Below are positions 1-10,543 of a stretch of 64,000 nucleotides of DNA, piece by piece. A program made the position numbers and the translations under genes. Every line of letters starts with the position of its first letter. The stretch's first letter is position 1. The notes below the pieces were generated by a model, which was given only the letters and a program-made list of their open reading frames with translations, made no database searches and was not told where the DNA came from. The stretch comes from Atkinsonella hypoxylon (taxonomy: Eukaryota; Ascomycota; Sordariomycetes; Hypocreales; Clavicipitaceae): the NCBI GenBank assembly GCA_000729835.1, contig JFHB01000100.1, positions 1 through 64,000 of the forward strand. The letters run 5' to 3'.

Positions 1-903
1 TTCTTTTTTCTTTTTCCCCCCCCTCCCCCCCCCCCTTTTACTTTTACTTTTACTTTTTAAATCAAACATGTTTTTTTTTTCTTGGCAAGTTTTGTGCAAA
101 AAATTGTCCCAAACATTTAGTCATGATTGCACCAACCCTGTTCTCTTTTTCCCAATATGGCTTGCATGATGCACCACAGAGGTCGTCGCGCATTGTTTCT
201 CGTCGAGCGTGCGCAGGCAGGTACGCCGCCCGGTCTCGGATGTGGCCGTCAAGGTGAAGCTAGCTTCAAATGTTGTTGCAGCTTTTCAACTTTGTAACGC
301 CGTCGCTCGTTAGCCTTGGCCGCCAAAAGCCAACATCCACAACCTCGAGCAAGATCTGAACCGAGCCAGACGTGCCAGACTATATGGCTATACATGATGG
401 GGTAACAGCATGGTTTTGCATGATTTCACATGAGCATCTTCTATGTGATGCCATGCATGCATGCATGCATGGGTGACTGTGGCCTAACCTACTAGTCTCT
501 GAGAGCGTTGCCTTGCTACCCTCTTTCATCGATCCGCTTTCTGCGAGAGATCCAATTGATCTAGTTTGAATTTTACGCCACTACAGTAATTCGAGGATAT
601 TCTCTTCTTTCTGGGGACCAGATCTAATTGGCATTTGTTGCTCTGACCAGCCGCCTCCGACGCCGGGACCCTGACTGCACCTGCCCGAACCACTGTCGCC
701 GCCGCCGCCACTGCTACTGCTACTGCTGCCCCTCGTCGACATTTTACTCTGATTTCTGCCCCGCCAAATACTTTCCGCCGCCGCCATCTACCGCAAGTAA
801 GTGACGAGGCCAAAAAAAAAAAAAAAAAATCTAAGGTGTTTCTCTTTCTTCGCGGCTGATACTCTCTCAACAGCTGCACTACCAATACCGTACATCCTCC
901 ACC
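1..903. other. 5' spacer and leader of the aminotransferase gene
   Basis: No supported gene. The window opens with C/T homopolymers and TTTTAC repeats. A perfect 22-bp ATGC palindrome lies at 451-472. A GCC/ACT trinucleotide-rich stretch runs from about 690 to 790. A likely 5'-UTR intron runs from a GTAAGTG donor at 797 to a CAG acceptor at 871-873 and contains a poly(A) tract; the ATG follows 30 bases after the acceptor. Confidence 0.5.
451..472. repeat. perfect 22-bp ATGC palindrome
   Basis: CCATGC followed by alternating ATGC units and ending in GCATGG reads identically on both strands over 22 bp. It sits 432 bp upstream of the aminotransferase ATG. It may be a simple repeat or a dimeric binding site; the sequence does not distinguish these. 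Confidence 0.8.
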
Positions 904-2459
904 ATGAGACTGACTCGCGACAACATCAACCAGCACGTCGTCCGTGCCGAGTATGCCGTTCGAGGCGAGCTCGCTGTCAAGTCGGAGGAATTCCGTGCTC
1001 GTCTCAAGAAGGGCGACACCTCTCTGCCCTTTGATCACGTCATCTCCGCCAATATCGGAAACCCTCAGCAGCTCGACCAAAAGCCCATTACTTTTTTTCG
1101 ACAGGTACTCAGCTTGCTGGAGAATCCAGAGCTGTTGAGCAAGGAAGATGTATTGGTCAATGGCCTCGGTTACAAGACTGATGTAATTGAGCGTGCCAAG
1201 TGGTTGCTCAAGCAGGTCGGCTCCGTTGGTGCTTACAGCGCTAGTGCCGGAGTCCCTGCCATTAAAGAGAGCATTGCTGCTTTCCTTGAAAGTGAGTCCC
1301 GTCGAACCCTTCTTGTCATATAGACAGAAACCGCCGCCCCTCGTGTACTAGGCTAGACCCAAAAAGTACACAGGCTCACACTCTTGCTTTGCACGCCACC
1401 ATCATAGGACGAGATGGATTCCCCGCCGATCCTTCCAAGATCTATCTTTCCACCGGTGCCTCTTCCGGCGTCAACACCCTTCTTCACGTCATTTGCGCCG
1501 ACAACAAGTCTGGAATCATGATTCCTATCCCTCAGTATCCCCTCTACACCGCGACTCTGTCTCTTCTCGACGCTCAGGCCGTTCCATACTACCTAGACGA
1601 ATCCAAGTCCTGGGGCACCAGCTTTGAGACCATCAAGGCTGCCTTTGAAAAGGGCAAGGCAGATGGTCTTGACGTCCGCTGCATTGTCATTATCAATCCC
1701 GGTAATCCTACCGGTGCCTCATTGTCGGAAGAAGATGTCCGCTCCGTCATTGACTTTGCCAAGCAGGAGAACTTGGTTATCATGGCCGATGAGGTATACC
1801 AGACCAACGTCTTTATCGGCAAGTTCCATAGCTTCAAGGGCGTCCTGCGCCAGATGCAGAAGGAGAACCCTGGCAAGTATGACGGCGTTGAGCTCGCTTC
1901 GCTGCACAGCGTCTCCAAGGGCATGGTGGGCGAGTGTGGTCACCGAGGTGGTTACTTTGAGCTCGTGGGCTTCCACCCTGATGTCGAGGCTGAGATTTAC
2001 AAGTTTGTCTCCATCATGCTCTGCGCCCCAGTCGTCGGCCAGTGTCTCGTCGAGCTCATGGTCAACCCGCCCAAGCAGGGCGAGCCTTCATATGAGCTCT
2101 ACCAGAAGGAGTACTCTAGCATCCACAACGGTCTGCGCGAGCGTGCCTCCGCCCTACACAAGGCATTCAGCCAGATGGAAGGCGTCGAGTGCGCTGAGCC
2201 CCAGGGCGCTATGTACCTGTTCCCCACCATCCAGCTGCCCAAGAAGGCTCTCGAGGCGGCAGCCGCCGAGAATCGCAAGCCCGATGAGTTCTACTGCATG
2301 AAGATGCTTGAGGCCACTGGTGTTTGTGTCGTTGCCGGCTCTGGTTTCGGTCAGAAGGGGGGCACCCTTCACTTCCGAACTACCTTTCTCGCACCAGGCA
2401 CGGAATGGGTCGCCGGTATTGTCAAGTTCCATCAGGAGTTCATGGACAAGTACAGGTAA
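904..2459 (+). CDS. alt1: alanine aminotransferase (cytosolic form)
   Basis: Pyridoxal-phosphate enzyme that interconverts alanine plus 2-oxoglutarate and pyruvate plus glutamate. Exons are 904-1291 and 1408-2459 (intron GTGAGT...TAG, 116 nt), giving 479 aa, the usual length for the family. Class I/II aminotransferase landmarks are present: NPGNPTG at about residues 226-232, ADEVYQ with the cofactor Asp at about 257, and SVSKG with the Schiff-base lysine at about 300. The protein starts directly at the ALT core (MRLTRDNINQ) and has no obvious mitochondrial presequence. The ATG sits in an ACCATG context right after a likely leader intron, so an alternative first exon encoding a targeting peptide is possible but not seen. 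The stop codon overlaps a donor-like AGGTAAG; I treat it as the true end because the protein is complete. It converges on rpn7. Confidence 0.95.
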
Positions 2460-3081
2460 GACACAAAGCTGGGTTTTACGATGCAACGGAGGGGAGACAT
2501 CATAAAGCGAAGTTGGTCACAATTCGAATACCTATCAAATCTGTCTGTTTTTTTTTTTCCGAGTCTAAGCAGCATAAAAGGGGTTTAATTTGCATGTGTC
2601 GAACTGGGCAAATGGCATGTGTTTTCCCAATCATTAGGTTCAAGGAGGGTTTTTTTTGCAAGGACAGAATAATAACCCAGGGTATCTGGTGTCGACGTGA
2701 AGACATGCTGAGTACAGAGGGGTTGTATCCCGTGCTAGAGTGTGCTACCTGATTCGCCGACTCCTTCATAAATATTGTACGCAGTCCTCCTGGTCTCCAG
2801 GTCTATCATCAATATTCCCTCTATTAGCGAGCTAAAATCTAGAATGTTGCGTTCCTAGAATAACTAGACTAGTAAAGCTTTAAACGCGTCATGAATAGAC
2901 GTCCTTATGAACATTGGTACATTGCCAGCTGACCCTTCTTTACTATGGCTTTTATTTTTTTTATTTTTTCTAGAAAAGCAAGCGGCAAGGTCAACTACGC
3001 TGGGACACATCACCCAAGTCAAGACGTCAAACTTGGCAAATCGAGTTGGAATTTCCCCCAGTCTACCGTGTATTCCCCATC
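2460..3081. other. convergent 3' spacer
   Basis: Shared downstream region of the aminotransferase (+) and rpn7 (-). It contains T-runs and a TTTATTTT-rich stretch near 2950-2970. No gene or RNA is recognised. Confidence 0.5.
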
Positions 3082-4759
3082 CTAAGCTCGCTCGCTACCT
3101 CTCAACCTCACTGCCTGGCCATACTTTTGCAGTTTCGTAATCAGCTGGTCTCCCTGGCGGACAACGTCCTGGTATTGCTTGTTCTTGTCGTCGGGTCTGT
3201 TGGTCTCGATGACGCCTTTGCCCGTTACGCGGTCAATAGTACAGGGGATGCGGCCGGCGGCTATGAAACGGGCGAGGTCGCTTGGATACAAAGTTAGCTT
3301 GATGTTCACCTGGTGCTTGATTGGGAAGAGTCATGGATTTTCTTTTTCTCCAAAAATAAAATAAAATAAAATAAAATAAAGGTTGACGGAAAGGAGGGAT
3401 ACGGACCGGTCCAGGAAGTCGACGGTGACGCCAAAGTCGTTAGCCATGCTCTCTAGCCCGACGACGCGATAGCTCTGAAGAAGCTGCTGGTATGCGCGCA
3501 ATCGCATCTCGCGGATAAACCAGCTCTTGTGCTCATGGAGATGGCGGTCCTGATTGAGGAATTGCTCCTCGACCTTGGCTAGGGATTGGAAGAACGTCTT
3601 GTAGTTCCCGTTGTACAAGCTGCTCACGAGGAGAGAGAGGGGGCTGAAGTCAACGGCCATCTCGGCCTCGGGCTGCTCGGTACTCGATCCCAGCGTCGTC
3701 AGGTTGACGGCGTGCGTGGTAGCAGCCTGTGGTGGCTTGTCGCCGACGGTGTCGTCTGCGCCGGGGCCAGCGCTCAGGGCGCCGCTCAGGGCCAGCAGCT
3801 TGTCCTCGCCGTCGCCCATAATGGCCTTGATCTCAGGTGCATCGACAACCTTGGACTTGAAGTCGACGCGCTTCAGGGAAACAGAGCCGGCGAGCACGGA
3901 ATACACCACCAGGTTGGAGTACGTGCAGAGTTCGTAGCTGGTGAAGGTGGACAGGGAATCGAGAAGGAGTGGCGCGGCGAGGTTGTATGATCGGACGGTG
4001 AGGAGGTGGAGGCCTTCGTAGGCCTTGAGACGGTTCCTCCGGTCCCAGTCACCACCGGATTCAACCAGCGTCTTGGCTCGCTCAATGTGCTTCTTGACGA
4101 GCACTTTGTCTCCGTAGAAGAGACCCATGCGTATGATGGCAAGAACCAAGTCGATCTTGGTGCCCAGGATGCCCGTCTTCTCGAAAACAGCTTCGTACGC
4201 GGCAATTGCCTTGTCCTGTTTGCCGCCGCATTGTCAACGATCCCTGCGTCTTCCGAAAACCATGGACGTCAGAAACACGACGGAAAACATCACAACGCAC
4301 CTTATCACCGACGCGGGCCCAGAAATCGGCCCTCTTGCCCTTGGCGGCCATGACTTCGGTATCGCCAGCCTGCTCAACCGCCTCGTCCTCCTCCTTCTGA
4401 ACCCCAGCCAGCTCTTTATCATTGTCTTCCTTCAGTTTCGTATAGAGAGCCTCATCCCACGGCAAGGCCACGCTCATATTCGATGCCTTGGGGGCAAGCA
4501 TGCCTGCCAGGCTAGACTTCCTGCTCAGTGGCTTCCCAGGACCAGATGCGCCACCTTCGCCAATGACGTTCAGGATCCCTTCGATGGGATGTGCCAGGTG
4601 GCGATAGAAGGGCGCCATCTTGTCTTCCAATATGGCATCCTGCAGAGCCTTGACAGCCGCTTGTTGTGCGGTTTTCGAGGCATAGCCATTTGTGAGGGTG
4701 AAGACGTGCTGCGACAGCGGCAGCAATGGCCACTTTGCGTACTGAGGATCCGAGCCCAT
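3082..4759 (-). CDS. rpn7: 26S proteasome regulatory subunit Rpn7 (PSMD6 type)
   Basis: PCI-domain subunit of the 19S proteasome lid. The coding parts on the minus strand are 4759-4301, 4215-3407 and 3280-3082; all phases fit and give 488 aa. Introns are 85 nt (donor GTGCGT) and 126 nt (donor GTCCGT); the second contains an AAAAT tandem repeat. Family landmarks are GDKDKAIAAYEAV across the first splice, the helical repeat stretch RMGLFYGDKVLV, and the PCI tail FLDRDLARFIAAGRI followed by IETNRPDDKNKQYQ. The start is the first in-frame ATG (MGSDPQYAKW), as is usual in fungal homologues. An acidic/alanine-rich linker sits before the PCI domain. It is divergent from the cap methyltransferase gene. 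CSN1 is the closest alternative, but the IDRV...IETNRPD tail favours Rpn7. Confidence 0.93.
3353..3380. repeat. AAAAT tandem repeat inside the rpn7 intron
   Basis: About five copies of a pentamer lie in the second rpn7 intron, giving a T-rich stretch on the coding strand. Confidence 0.8.
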
Positions 4760-5402
4760 GGTCGTGGCGGCTGATGGGCCTTGCGGTAAAGGCTCCTGGC
4801 TGCTCGGTGTTGGGATTTCACTCGCGTGGTTTCCGTTGGTTCCTCGAGTACTGTGTCTAGGAATTGTTCGAATGCGGTAGGTTAAGATGGCGACGAGAGC
4901 TGGGGAGAGCTTGACATACAAGCACCAAACGGCAAGACCAGTTAGTTGTAGTTGAGTGGGTCTAGCCTAGCTCAACCCGCTGCAAGGCTTCAGCGGGACA
5001 CGCGCCCCTTCACCAGCAGTCCCTACCCTAGAGCGGCATGGCATTGTTTCGAACTTGGTGTCGACCCTCTCATCATTATCGGCTTCTTACTTGTTGTATT
5101 GGCTCGTTTGCACGTCGCTTCTTTCTTATTGACACTCCTGTCAGGTTACATCTATCAAAGGCCAAAAATTGTAAATGTAATGGCCCAATTGCTGAGCGAA
5201 CGCTAAATTCCGGAAGTAGGCCGTTTCTGCTTCCATTTCGGATAATTTGGATGCTGACTAAGTCACGGGTACATTGATCCGTGCAACATGGGCACGCCGA
5301 CAGCCCCACTTATATTGGCCACGCTGCTCTTCAGAAACTCTTCTACTCCAACAACACTAGAACATTATCCCCCAAAGAATTTGCCTCCAAAAAGTGGCCA
5401 CG
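4760..5402. other. divergent promoter region rpn7 / abd1
   Basis: 643-bp spacer between two divergent start codons. An open frame continues upstream of the rpn7 ATG to about 4921 but contains no further ATG, so I leave it as leader. I recognise no specific regulatory site. Confidence 0.5.
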
Positions 5403-6869
5403 ATGCCAGACCATGAAGAAGACAGAAGGACCAATGGGGGCCCCAAAAGGCCTATCAAAAATAACAAGCGTCGGGCCGAAGACGATGCACAAGATGACCT
5501 TCCTCAACCCTACAATGCGAACTCACTACACGCCGCGAAACGACGCGCCGTCTCGCCATCAGAGCAGCCTCGCAAACAGAAACGCCCTGGCGCAAGAGCG
5601 CGAATAACTGAAGCTGAACGAGAAGCCATCAGACAGCGCCAACTCGAGCGCGAGCGAGAGCAAGCCGCACAGCAAGCTGCTACGGAAGAGCACAGTCGCA
5701 TGCGCGGCGTTCACGACGTAGTCCGCCAACACTATAACAATGTACCAGAACGCGGCAGGCAATGGCGAACGACGGATAGCAAGATCAAGGGCCTTAGAGT
5801 CTTCAACAACTGGATCAAGAGCTGCATCATCCAGCGGTATTCCCCTGATGAAGACCACGAGCCTGGATCCCGGGAACTGGGCCGTTCCAGCGGAAAGGAG
5901 CTTCTCGTGCTAGACATTGGCTGCGGAAAGGGCGGTGACTTGAGCAAGTGGCAGCAGGCACCTCAGCCCATCCAGCTATATGTAGGTCTCGACCCCGCTG
6001 AAGTGAGTATCGAGCAAGCAAAGGATCGGTATCGAAATATTTCATCACGAGGTGGTGGTGGCAGAGGGGGCGGCCGCGGAGGTTCCCAGAGACGCCCGCC
6101 TGCACGTATCTTCGACGCCCGTTTCCAGGTCAAGGACTGTTATAGCGAAAGCATCGAGGACATTGAAATCATTCGGCAAGTCGGATTCGACCCATCGCCC
6201 ATGAACCACCGCGGCTTCGACGTCGTAACCATGATGTTCTCAATGCACTATGCCTTTGAATCCGAGAAGAATGCGCGAACCATGCTGCGTAACGTGGCGG
6301 GCGCGTTGAAAAAGGGCGGCCGTTTCATCGGATGCATCCCCAACTCGGATGTCCTTAGCGAGAAGGTACGCGAGTTTAACGAGAAGACGGCAGCGAAGAA
6401 GGCCGCGAAGGAGAAAAAGGAGAAAGAGAACGAAGCTGCTGATGCAGCTGCGCCACCGGAAGCAGAACCAGAAGATGGGGAGCTGGAGGAAGGTGAGGCC
6501 GAGCCCACAGCTGAATGGGGTAATTCCATCTACCGTGTTCGCTTCCCAGGAAAAACACCCGAAGATGGTGTGTTTCGACCGGCCTTTGGCTGGAAGTACA
6601 GTTTCTTTCTGGATGAGGCCGTGGAGGAAGTCCCCGAGTATGTAGTTCCATGGGAGGCCTTCCGTGCACTGGCAGACGACTTCAATCTCGAACTACAGTT
6701 CCATAGAACGTTTAGTGAGATTTGGGAGGCCGAGAAGGATGATCCTGAATTGGGCCCCCTGAGCGAGAGAATGGGAGTTCGTGAGAGAGGTGGAGGGCCT
6801 CTTTTAGTGTCAAGCGACGAGATGGAAGCTGCCAGCTTCTATATTGGCTTCTGCTTCTACAAGGTGTAA
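5403..6869 (+). CDS. abd1: mRNA cap guanine-N7 methyltransferase
   Basis: Nuclear enzyme that uses S-adenosylmethionine to methylate the guanine cap of nascent mRNA. Single exon, 488 aa; the ATG lies in a CACGATG context. The signature HYNNVPERGRQWR...LRVFNNWIKS precedes motif I VLDIGCGKGGD (about residues 169-179). YVGLDPAEVSIEQA and FDVVTMMFSMHYAFES follow, then GGRFIGCIPNSD and the late motif YSFFLDEAVEEVPEY. The N-terminal ~100 residues are charged and disordered (KR-rich, then RQRQLEREREQ), as in other fungal enzymes. Two inserts stand out: a Gly/Arg RGG-like stretch at about 216-231 and a Lys/Glu-rich acidic loop before the last third. It converges on gem1. Confidence 0.95.
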   Translation: MPDHEEDRRTNGGPKRPIKNNKRRAEDDAQDDLPQPYNANSLHAAKRRAVSPSEQPRKQKRPGARARITEAEREAIRQRQLEREREQAAQQAATEEHSRMRGVHDVVRQHYNNVPERGRQWRTTDSKIKGLRVFNNWIKSCIIQRYSPDEDHEPGSRELGRSSGKELLVLDIGCGKGGDLSKWQQAPQPIQLYVGLDPAEVSIEQAKDRYRNISSRGGGGRGGGRGGSQRRPPARIFDARFQVKDCYSESIEDIEIIRQVGFDPSPMNHRGFDVVTMMFSMHYAFESEKNARTMLRNVAGALKKGGRFIGCIPNSDVLSEKVREFNEKTAAKKAAKEKKEKENEAADAAAPPEAEPEDGELEEGEAEPTAEWGNSIYRVRFPGKTPEDGVFRPAFGWKYSFFLDEAVEEVPEYVVPWEAFRALADDFNLELQFHRTFSEIWEAEKDDPELGPLSERMGVRERGGGPLLVSSDEMEAASFYIGFCFYKV

Positions 6870-7397
6870 TCCTATCCTGGGACCGTAACATGCGACGATA
6901 TCGAGGTTAAAATATGGGAAAAGACAAAGATTTCTTTAAATACGCGTATCGATAGCAGCAATTCAAATTGACTGCAAGCGAGTGCCAACAAAAAAATAGA
7001 CTTGATACTACCCAAAAGTACATATACAAACTGTGAATTATCGTAATCATCACTCTTATACTTGTGTATTCTTAATAATTGATGACAAGGAGTAGAAGGG
7101 GGTATCATAATTCGACTTGTCCCAGTGAAACTGCTTTGTGACAACTCCTGGCCATGCAAAAACTCCCCGTCATCTCTAAAGATGGTCCCCGCGCTTTGAT
7201 CTGAATCTGACGAAGGGTAAAATGAACAAGTAAGTATAACACTGCTGCGCAATAAGCAACCAAGACCAGATATTATTAAAGAGTGTATGTCGCTTATTGA
7301 GAGGTATTATGAACTAGAAAATTTGAGAAACAAACTGAAGTTTGACAAATTGAGTGAGGCGGGAAGGACTTCTGTCTGTTGGAACGTCGCATACTCA
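6870..7397. other. convergent 3' spacer
   Basis: AT-rich 528-bp stretch between the stops of abd1 and gem1; nothing recognised. Confidence 0.5.
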
Positions 7398-9368
7398 TCA
7401 TGCTGCATTGGTGGAACGGCGCCAGATCATGACCGCCGCGACGGCTGCGCACGCGGTCGCACCAAGGGCCATATACAAGCTCGTACGATCAGGTGCTTCT
7501 TCCTCAGTCTTGGGAAAGCCCATGCTGGGATTGGTAGCTGTTTCGGCGAGGTTGACGAAGAGTTCAGCAATGCTGTTCCACGTTACACTGACATGAAGCG
7601 GCGTATTCATGTTAAGGGACGATGTGTACTGATCAGGCTGCAGTTCGCTTCGTTGGGTCGTCTTGTCTTTATCTGCTTTAAGCGCGGTATAAACGGAAGG
7701 TAGCTCGTCAAGTTGCGGATATTTGGACCTCGTATCGACAATATGCTTAAACGAGTCGGGGTCGGAAGAGTCATACGAGTAGCATATCAAATCACAGGAA
7801 TCGAGCTTGCATTGGTTTTCCAGTATGGCAGGCTCTAGTTCGCCGAGCTCTTCAAGAATCAGATAAACTTGCTTGCCTCCAGGAAGTTCGACGCTGTTGA
7901 CAGCACGACGGGGCTTTATGGTGGGATGATAGAGTCCGTCAAATGGCCGGTTCAAAAACGCATCGAGAAGAGAAGACTTGCCAGCCCCGGGAGCGCCAAT
8001 CAAGTAACAGAGGACAACGTTCCTCTCGACCCTGCCGGGACGTCTTCTTCGTTTCCGGGATTTTGTTATTTTGAGAGCCGCCGTTATTCCTTCCTTGATA
8101 TTGGGTGGCTCAAAGCCTAAATACGCAAGGTACTCAATGGTTGTTTTTGGTTCGAGAAAAGTTGTCATGCTCCATTGCGCAAGCCAACCTTGCAAAGTAA
8201 TGTGCCCAGCCTCATTCCGAACCGTGGACGATGGAAACGACGAGTCTATCCAAGAACTCGGAAGGCCGGGCGTAGGCGAGAACAAAGCCTGTAACTCCTG
8301 GTCGTTCAGGCCACCATCATTGTCTTTGTCAAAGAGCAAAAACAAGTCTACAAAGAATCTGTAGCCAATTGGACTCAACTCTGAGGAGCAGTACTCTGGG
8401 ACGTCGAATTTAGGATGCAGAAATTTGTCTTCAAGACTTAAGCTGTCTGTGTAGTGGTATTTTCGGAGAATGATCCATATTGTTTCATGCCGGCCTTTTT
8501 CAGCATAAATCTTGTTCAGTTGAAGGAACCCGGCTTGATCGATTCCACGGTCCATGTTTGTATCCGGCATGGTCTTCGAAATGGACAATTTGATATTATC
8601 GAGATCTTCGCTCGTCAAAGGCTTGTCGAAGCACCGAGCTTGGAAATCTCGCATCTCCTCGTCGTTCAGATAGCCATCCTGGTCTTTGTCACAGAGGAAG
8701 AAGACTCTCTTCAAAGCAGCAACACAGGCTGGTTTAAGGCGTCCCTCCTTGTAGTCAAATAGCGGAGCAATAGGATGCGTCACCGCCTTTTGACAAAGAA
8801 AAAAGACCTCGTTGACATTCTTGTGTTCGCGGGCACTCGTGCGAATACAAGAGTCAATCTCCCGGAATTCGGCCATGACAGGCAGCATCTCCTCTTCGAC
8901 AATCTGGGGTGTATTGCCCTGGCCGGCAAGGTCGGACTTGTTAGCACATAGCACGACGGGAACGTTGACACCCAGAGATCGGAAGTAAGGCATCCAGAAG
9001 AGGGCAACTCTTTCGTAACTGTAATGGTCGGCATAGACGAGGAGAATGACATTGCATTTTCGAATCTCTTTACGCAGGGTTGTCCTGTCTTGCGGACGAG
9101 CGGAGGTATCGACAATAGTTGTTGTGACGTTCTCGGGTGTACCAATGCTCGGTGGAATGGTGATTTGCGGCAGGACAGGTTGTATCTTGTTGCTCATAAA
9201 CTGGTCTTTGACAAGAGAGGCAATGAGGCTGGACTTCCCAGTGCTCTCGTCCCCGCAGACACAAACACGAACTAGTACAAGCGAGAGTTAGCATGCGCCA
9301 AATGCATTTGTTGATAGCGGACAAATGTCGGAAACTAGTTCAGTGTCTTCACTCGTACCTGTTGTCAT
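7398..9368 (-). CDS. gem1: mitochondrial Rho GTPase Miro/Gem1
   Basis: Tail-anchored outer-mitochondrial-membrane GTPase for mitochondrial distribution and ER-mitochondria contacts. Coding parts are 9368-9359 (10-nt first exon) and 9271-7398, joined across an 87-nt intron, giving 627 aa. The order is typical of the family: N-terminal GTPase with P-loop GDESTGKSS (9-17), DTSARP and NKSD; EF-hand 1 DKDQDGYLNDEE (about 198-209); EF-hand 2 DKDNDGGLNDQE (about 318-329); second GTPase with P-loop GAPGAGKSS (about 429-437); and a C-terminal membrane helix (about 601-622) followed by a short Arg-containing tail. The mini first exon is supported because it restores MTTVRVCVCGDESTGKSS exactly. It is divergent from creC. 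Confidence 0.95.
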
Positions 9369-10543
9369 GGTTGCAGAGCTCTCGAAGCTGTGATTAAACC
9401 TCGCTTGCAACTATTTCAAGGCACAGCCATATCCTCAATGATCCTCAATGACGGCGGCGGCTGTTCTGGACTGTTCTGGGCTGTTCTAGGATGGTTGTAT
9501 GGGAAATGTGGCCCGCTCCGAAGAGGTCGTCAATGGAGCATCGAGCCTAATGAGAAGGAATGGCGATGCAGGAGATGGATGGCCTGCAATGTTTTGTCGC
9601 GAGACTGACTCAAGAGTCCACCTCCGCTTTTGGACAGACACACCCTGCCACCCTGCCACCCTGCTACCCGAATCGGCTCCACCCAGCAGCCACTTGGTAC
9701 TTGGTACTTGGTACTTGGTGGTTCGAGCTGCTGAGGTCATCCGTGTCGTCATCCGTGTCGTCATCCGCGTCGTCATCCGCGTCGTCAACGAGATAAAGTT
9801 ACTGAAGAGCCCAAGGACGACGACTGAGATGGTTCTGGTTTCAATGGCAGCGTCAGCATGGAAGAAGACATGCTCCCCAGGGTGCACTCGGCCGTGTCCT
9901 CGGTGTGGTCACATCTTGAACTTGAATTCTTGAGCCGGCTCAATTAAAAACTCATCTTACGGCAAACCCGTTCCTGCAATAATAGCCAGCAAGCCACCAA
10001 CGCTAAGAATTAATTACCTACCTACCTAGGTACTCAACATTGCTCCGGCCCCCAAAGCCGCAAAATGCCCGCCTCTTCTGCGTATGACCATCCCATCAGT
10101 CTATGTCATGGGCCCTAACTAGATCCCCACACTTCACCTGAACAAACGAATCCAAGAGACCACCAAGATCAGCTTTGGAGAAAGGGGGCAAGGGAGCAAA
10201 GAGCCGCGCCAACTGTCACCGTCTACTCCAGTCTACTCCTCACACTCGTTGGATGCAATCTGCTCAACCCATGACTGTTGGTCCTTAGTCTTACTCTCGC
10301 TTCCCGAGTACTTATCTTATCTCTGCCCGCGTCAGTTCATCGAGGCATATTCATACAAAGTATCAGGGATTCAATATTAACTAGTGGGCGGCAGCTCTCG
10401 GCTGCCTCCCTCATTCGTCGTGACATTGGCGGCCACCCCGGCAAGACGACATCTCCTCCAGTCTGCGACGAGACAATCGCAGCCGTCGCATCGGCTAACT
10501 CGGCTGATTGCAATCTACACCTGGTCGAGAAATAACCACCACC
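9369..10543. other. divergent promoter region gem1 / creC
   Basis: 1.2-kb spacer. It contains small tandem repeats at 9692-9719 and 9736-9787, a CCTA tetramer tract ending in CCTAGG near 10015-10030, and CT-rich sequence near 10190-10330. The frame at 9499-9933 is repeat-driven and is not called as a gene. Confidence 0.5.
9692..9787. repeat. two adjacent short tandem repeats
   Basis: About four copies of a heptamer (ACTTGGT) at 9692-9719, then four copies of a 12-mer (GTCATCCGYGTC) at 9736-9787. Confidence 0.85.

Noticed and set aside
526..1080. 184-codon minus-strand frame over the aminotransferase start
   Set aside because: Shadow of exon 1 and of a trinucleotide-rich leader; composition is repeat-driven.
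9499..9933. 144-codon frame between gem1 and creC
   Set aside because: Most of it translates tandem repeats (Arg-Val-Val-Ile type); no domain and no conserved ends.
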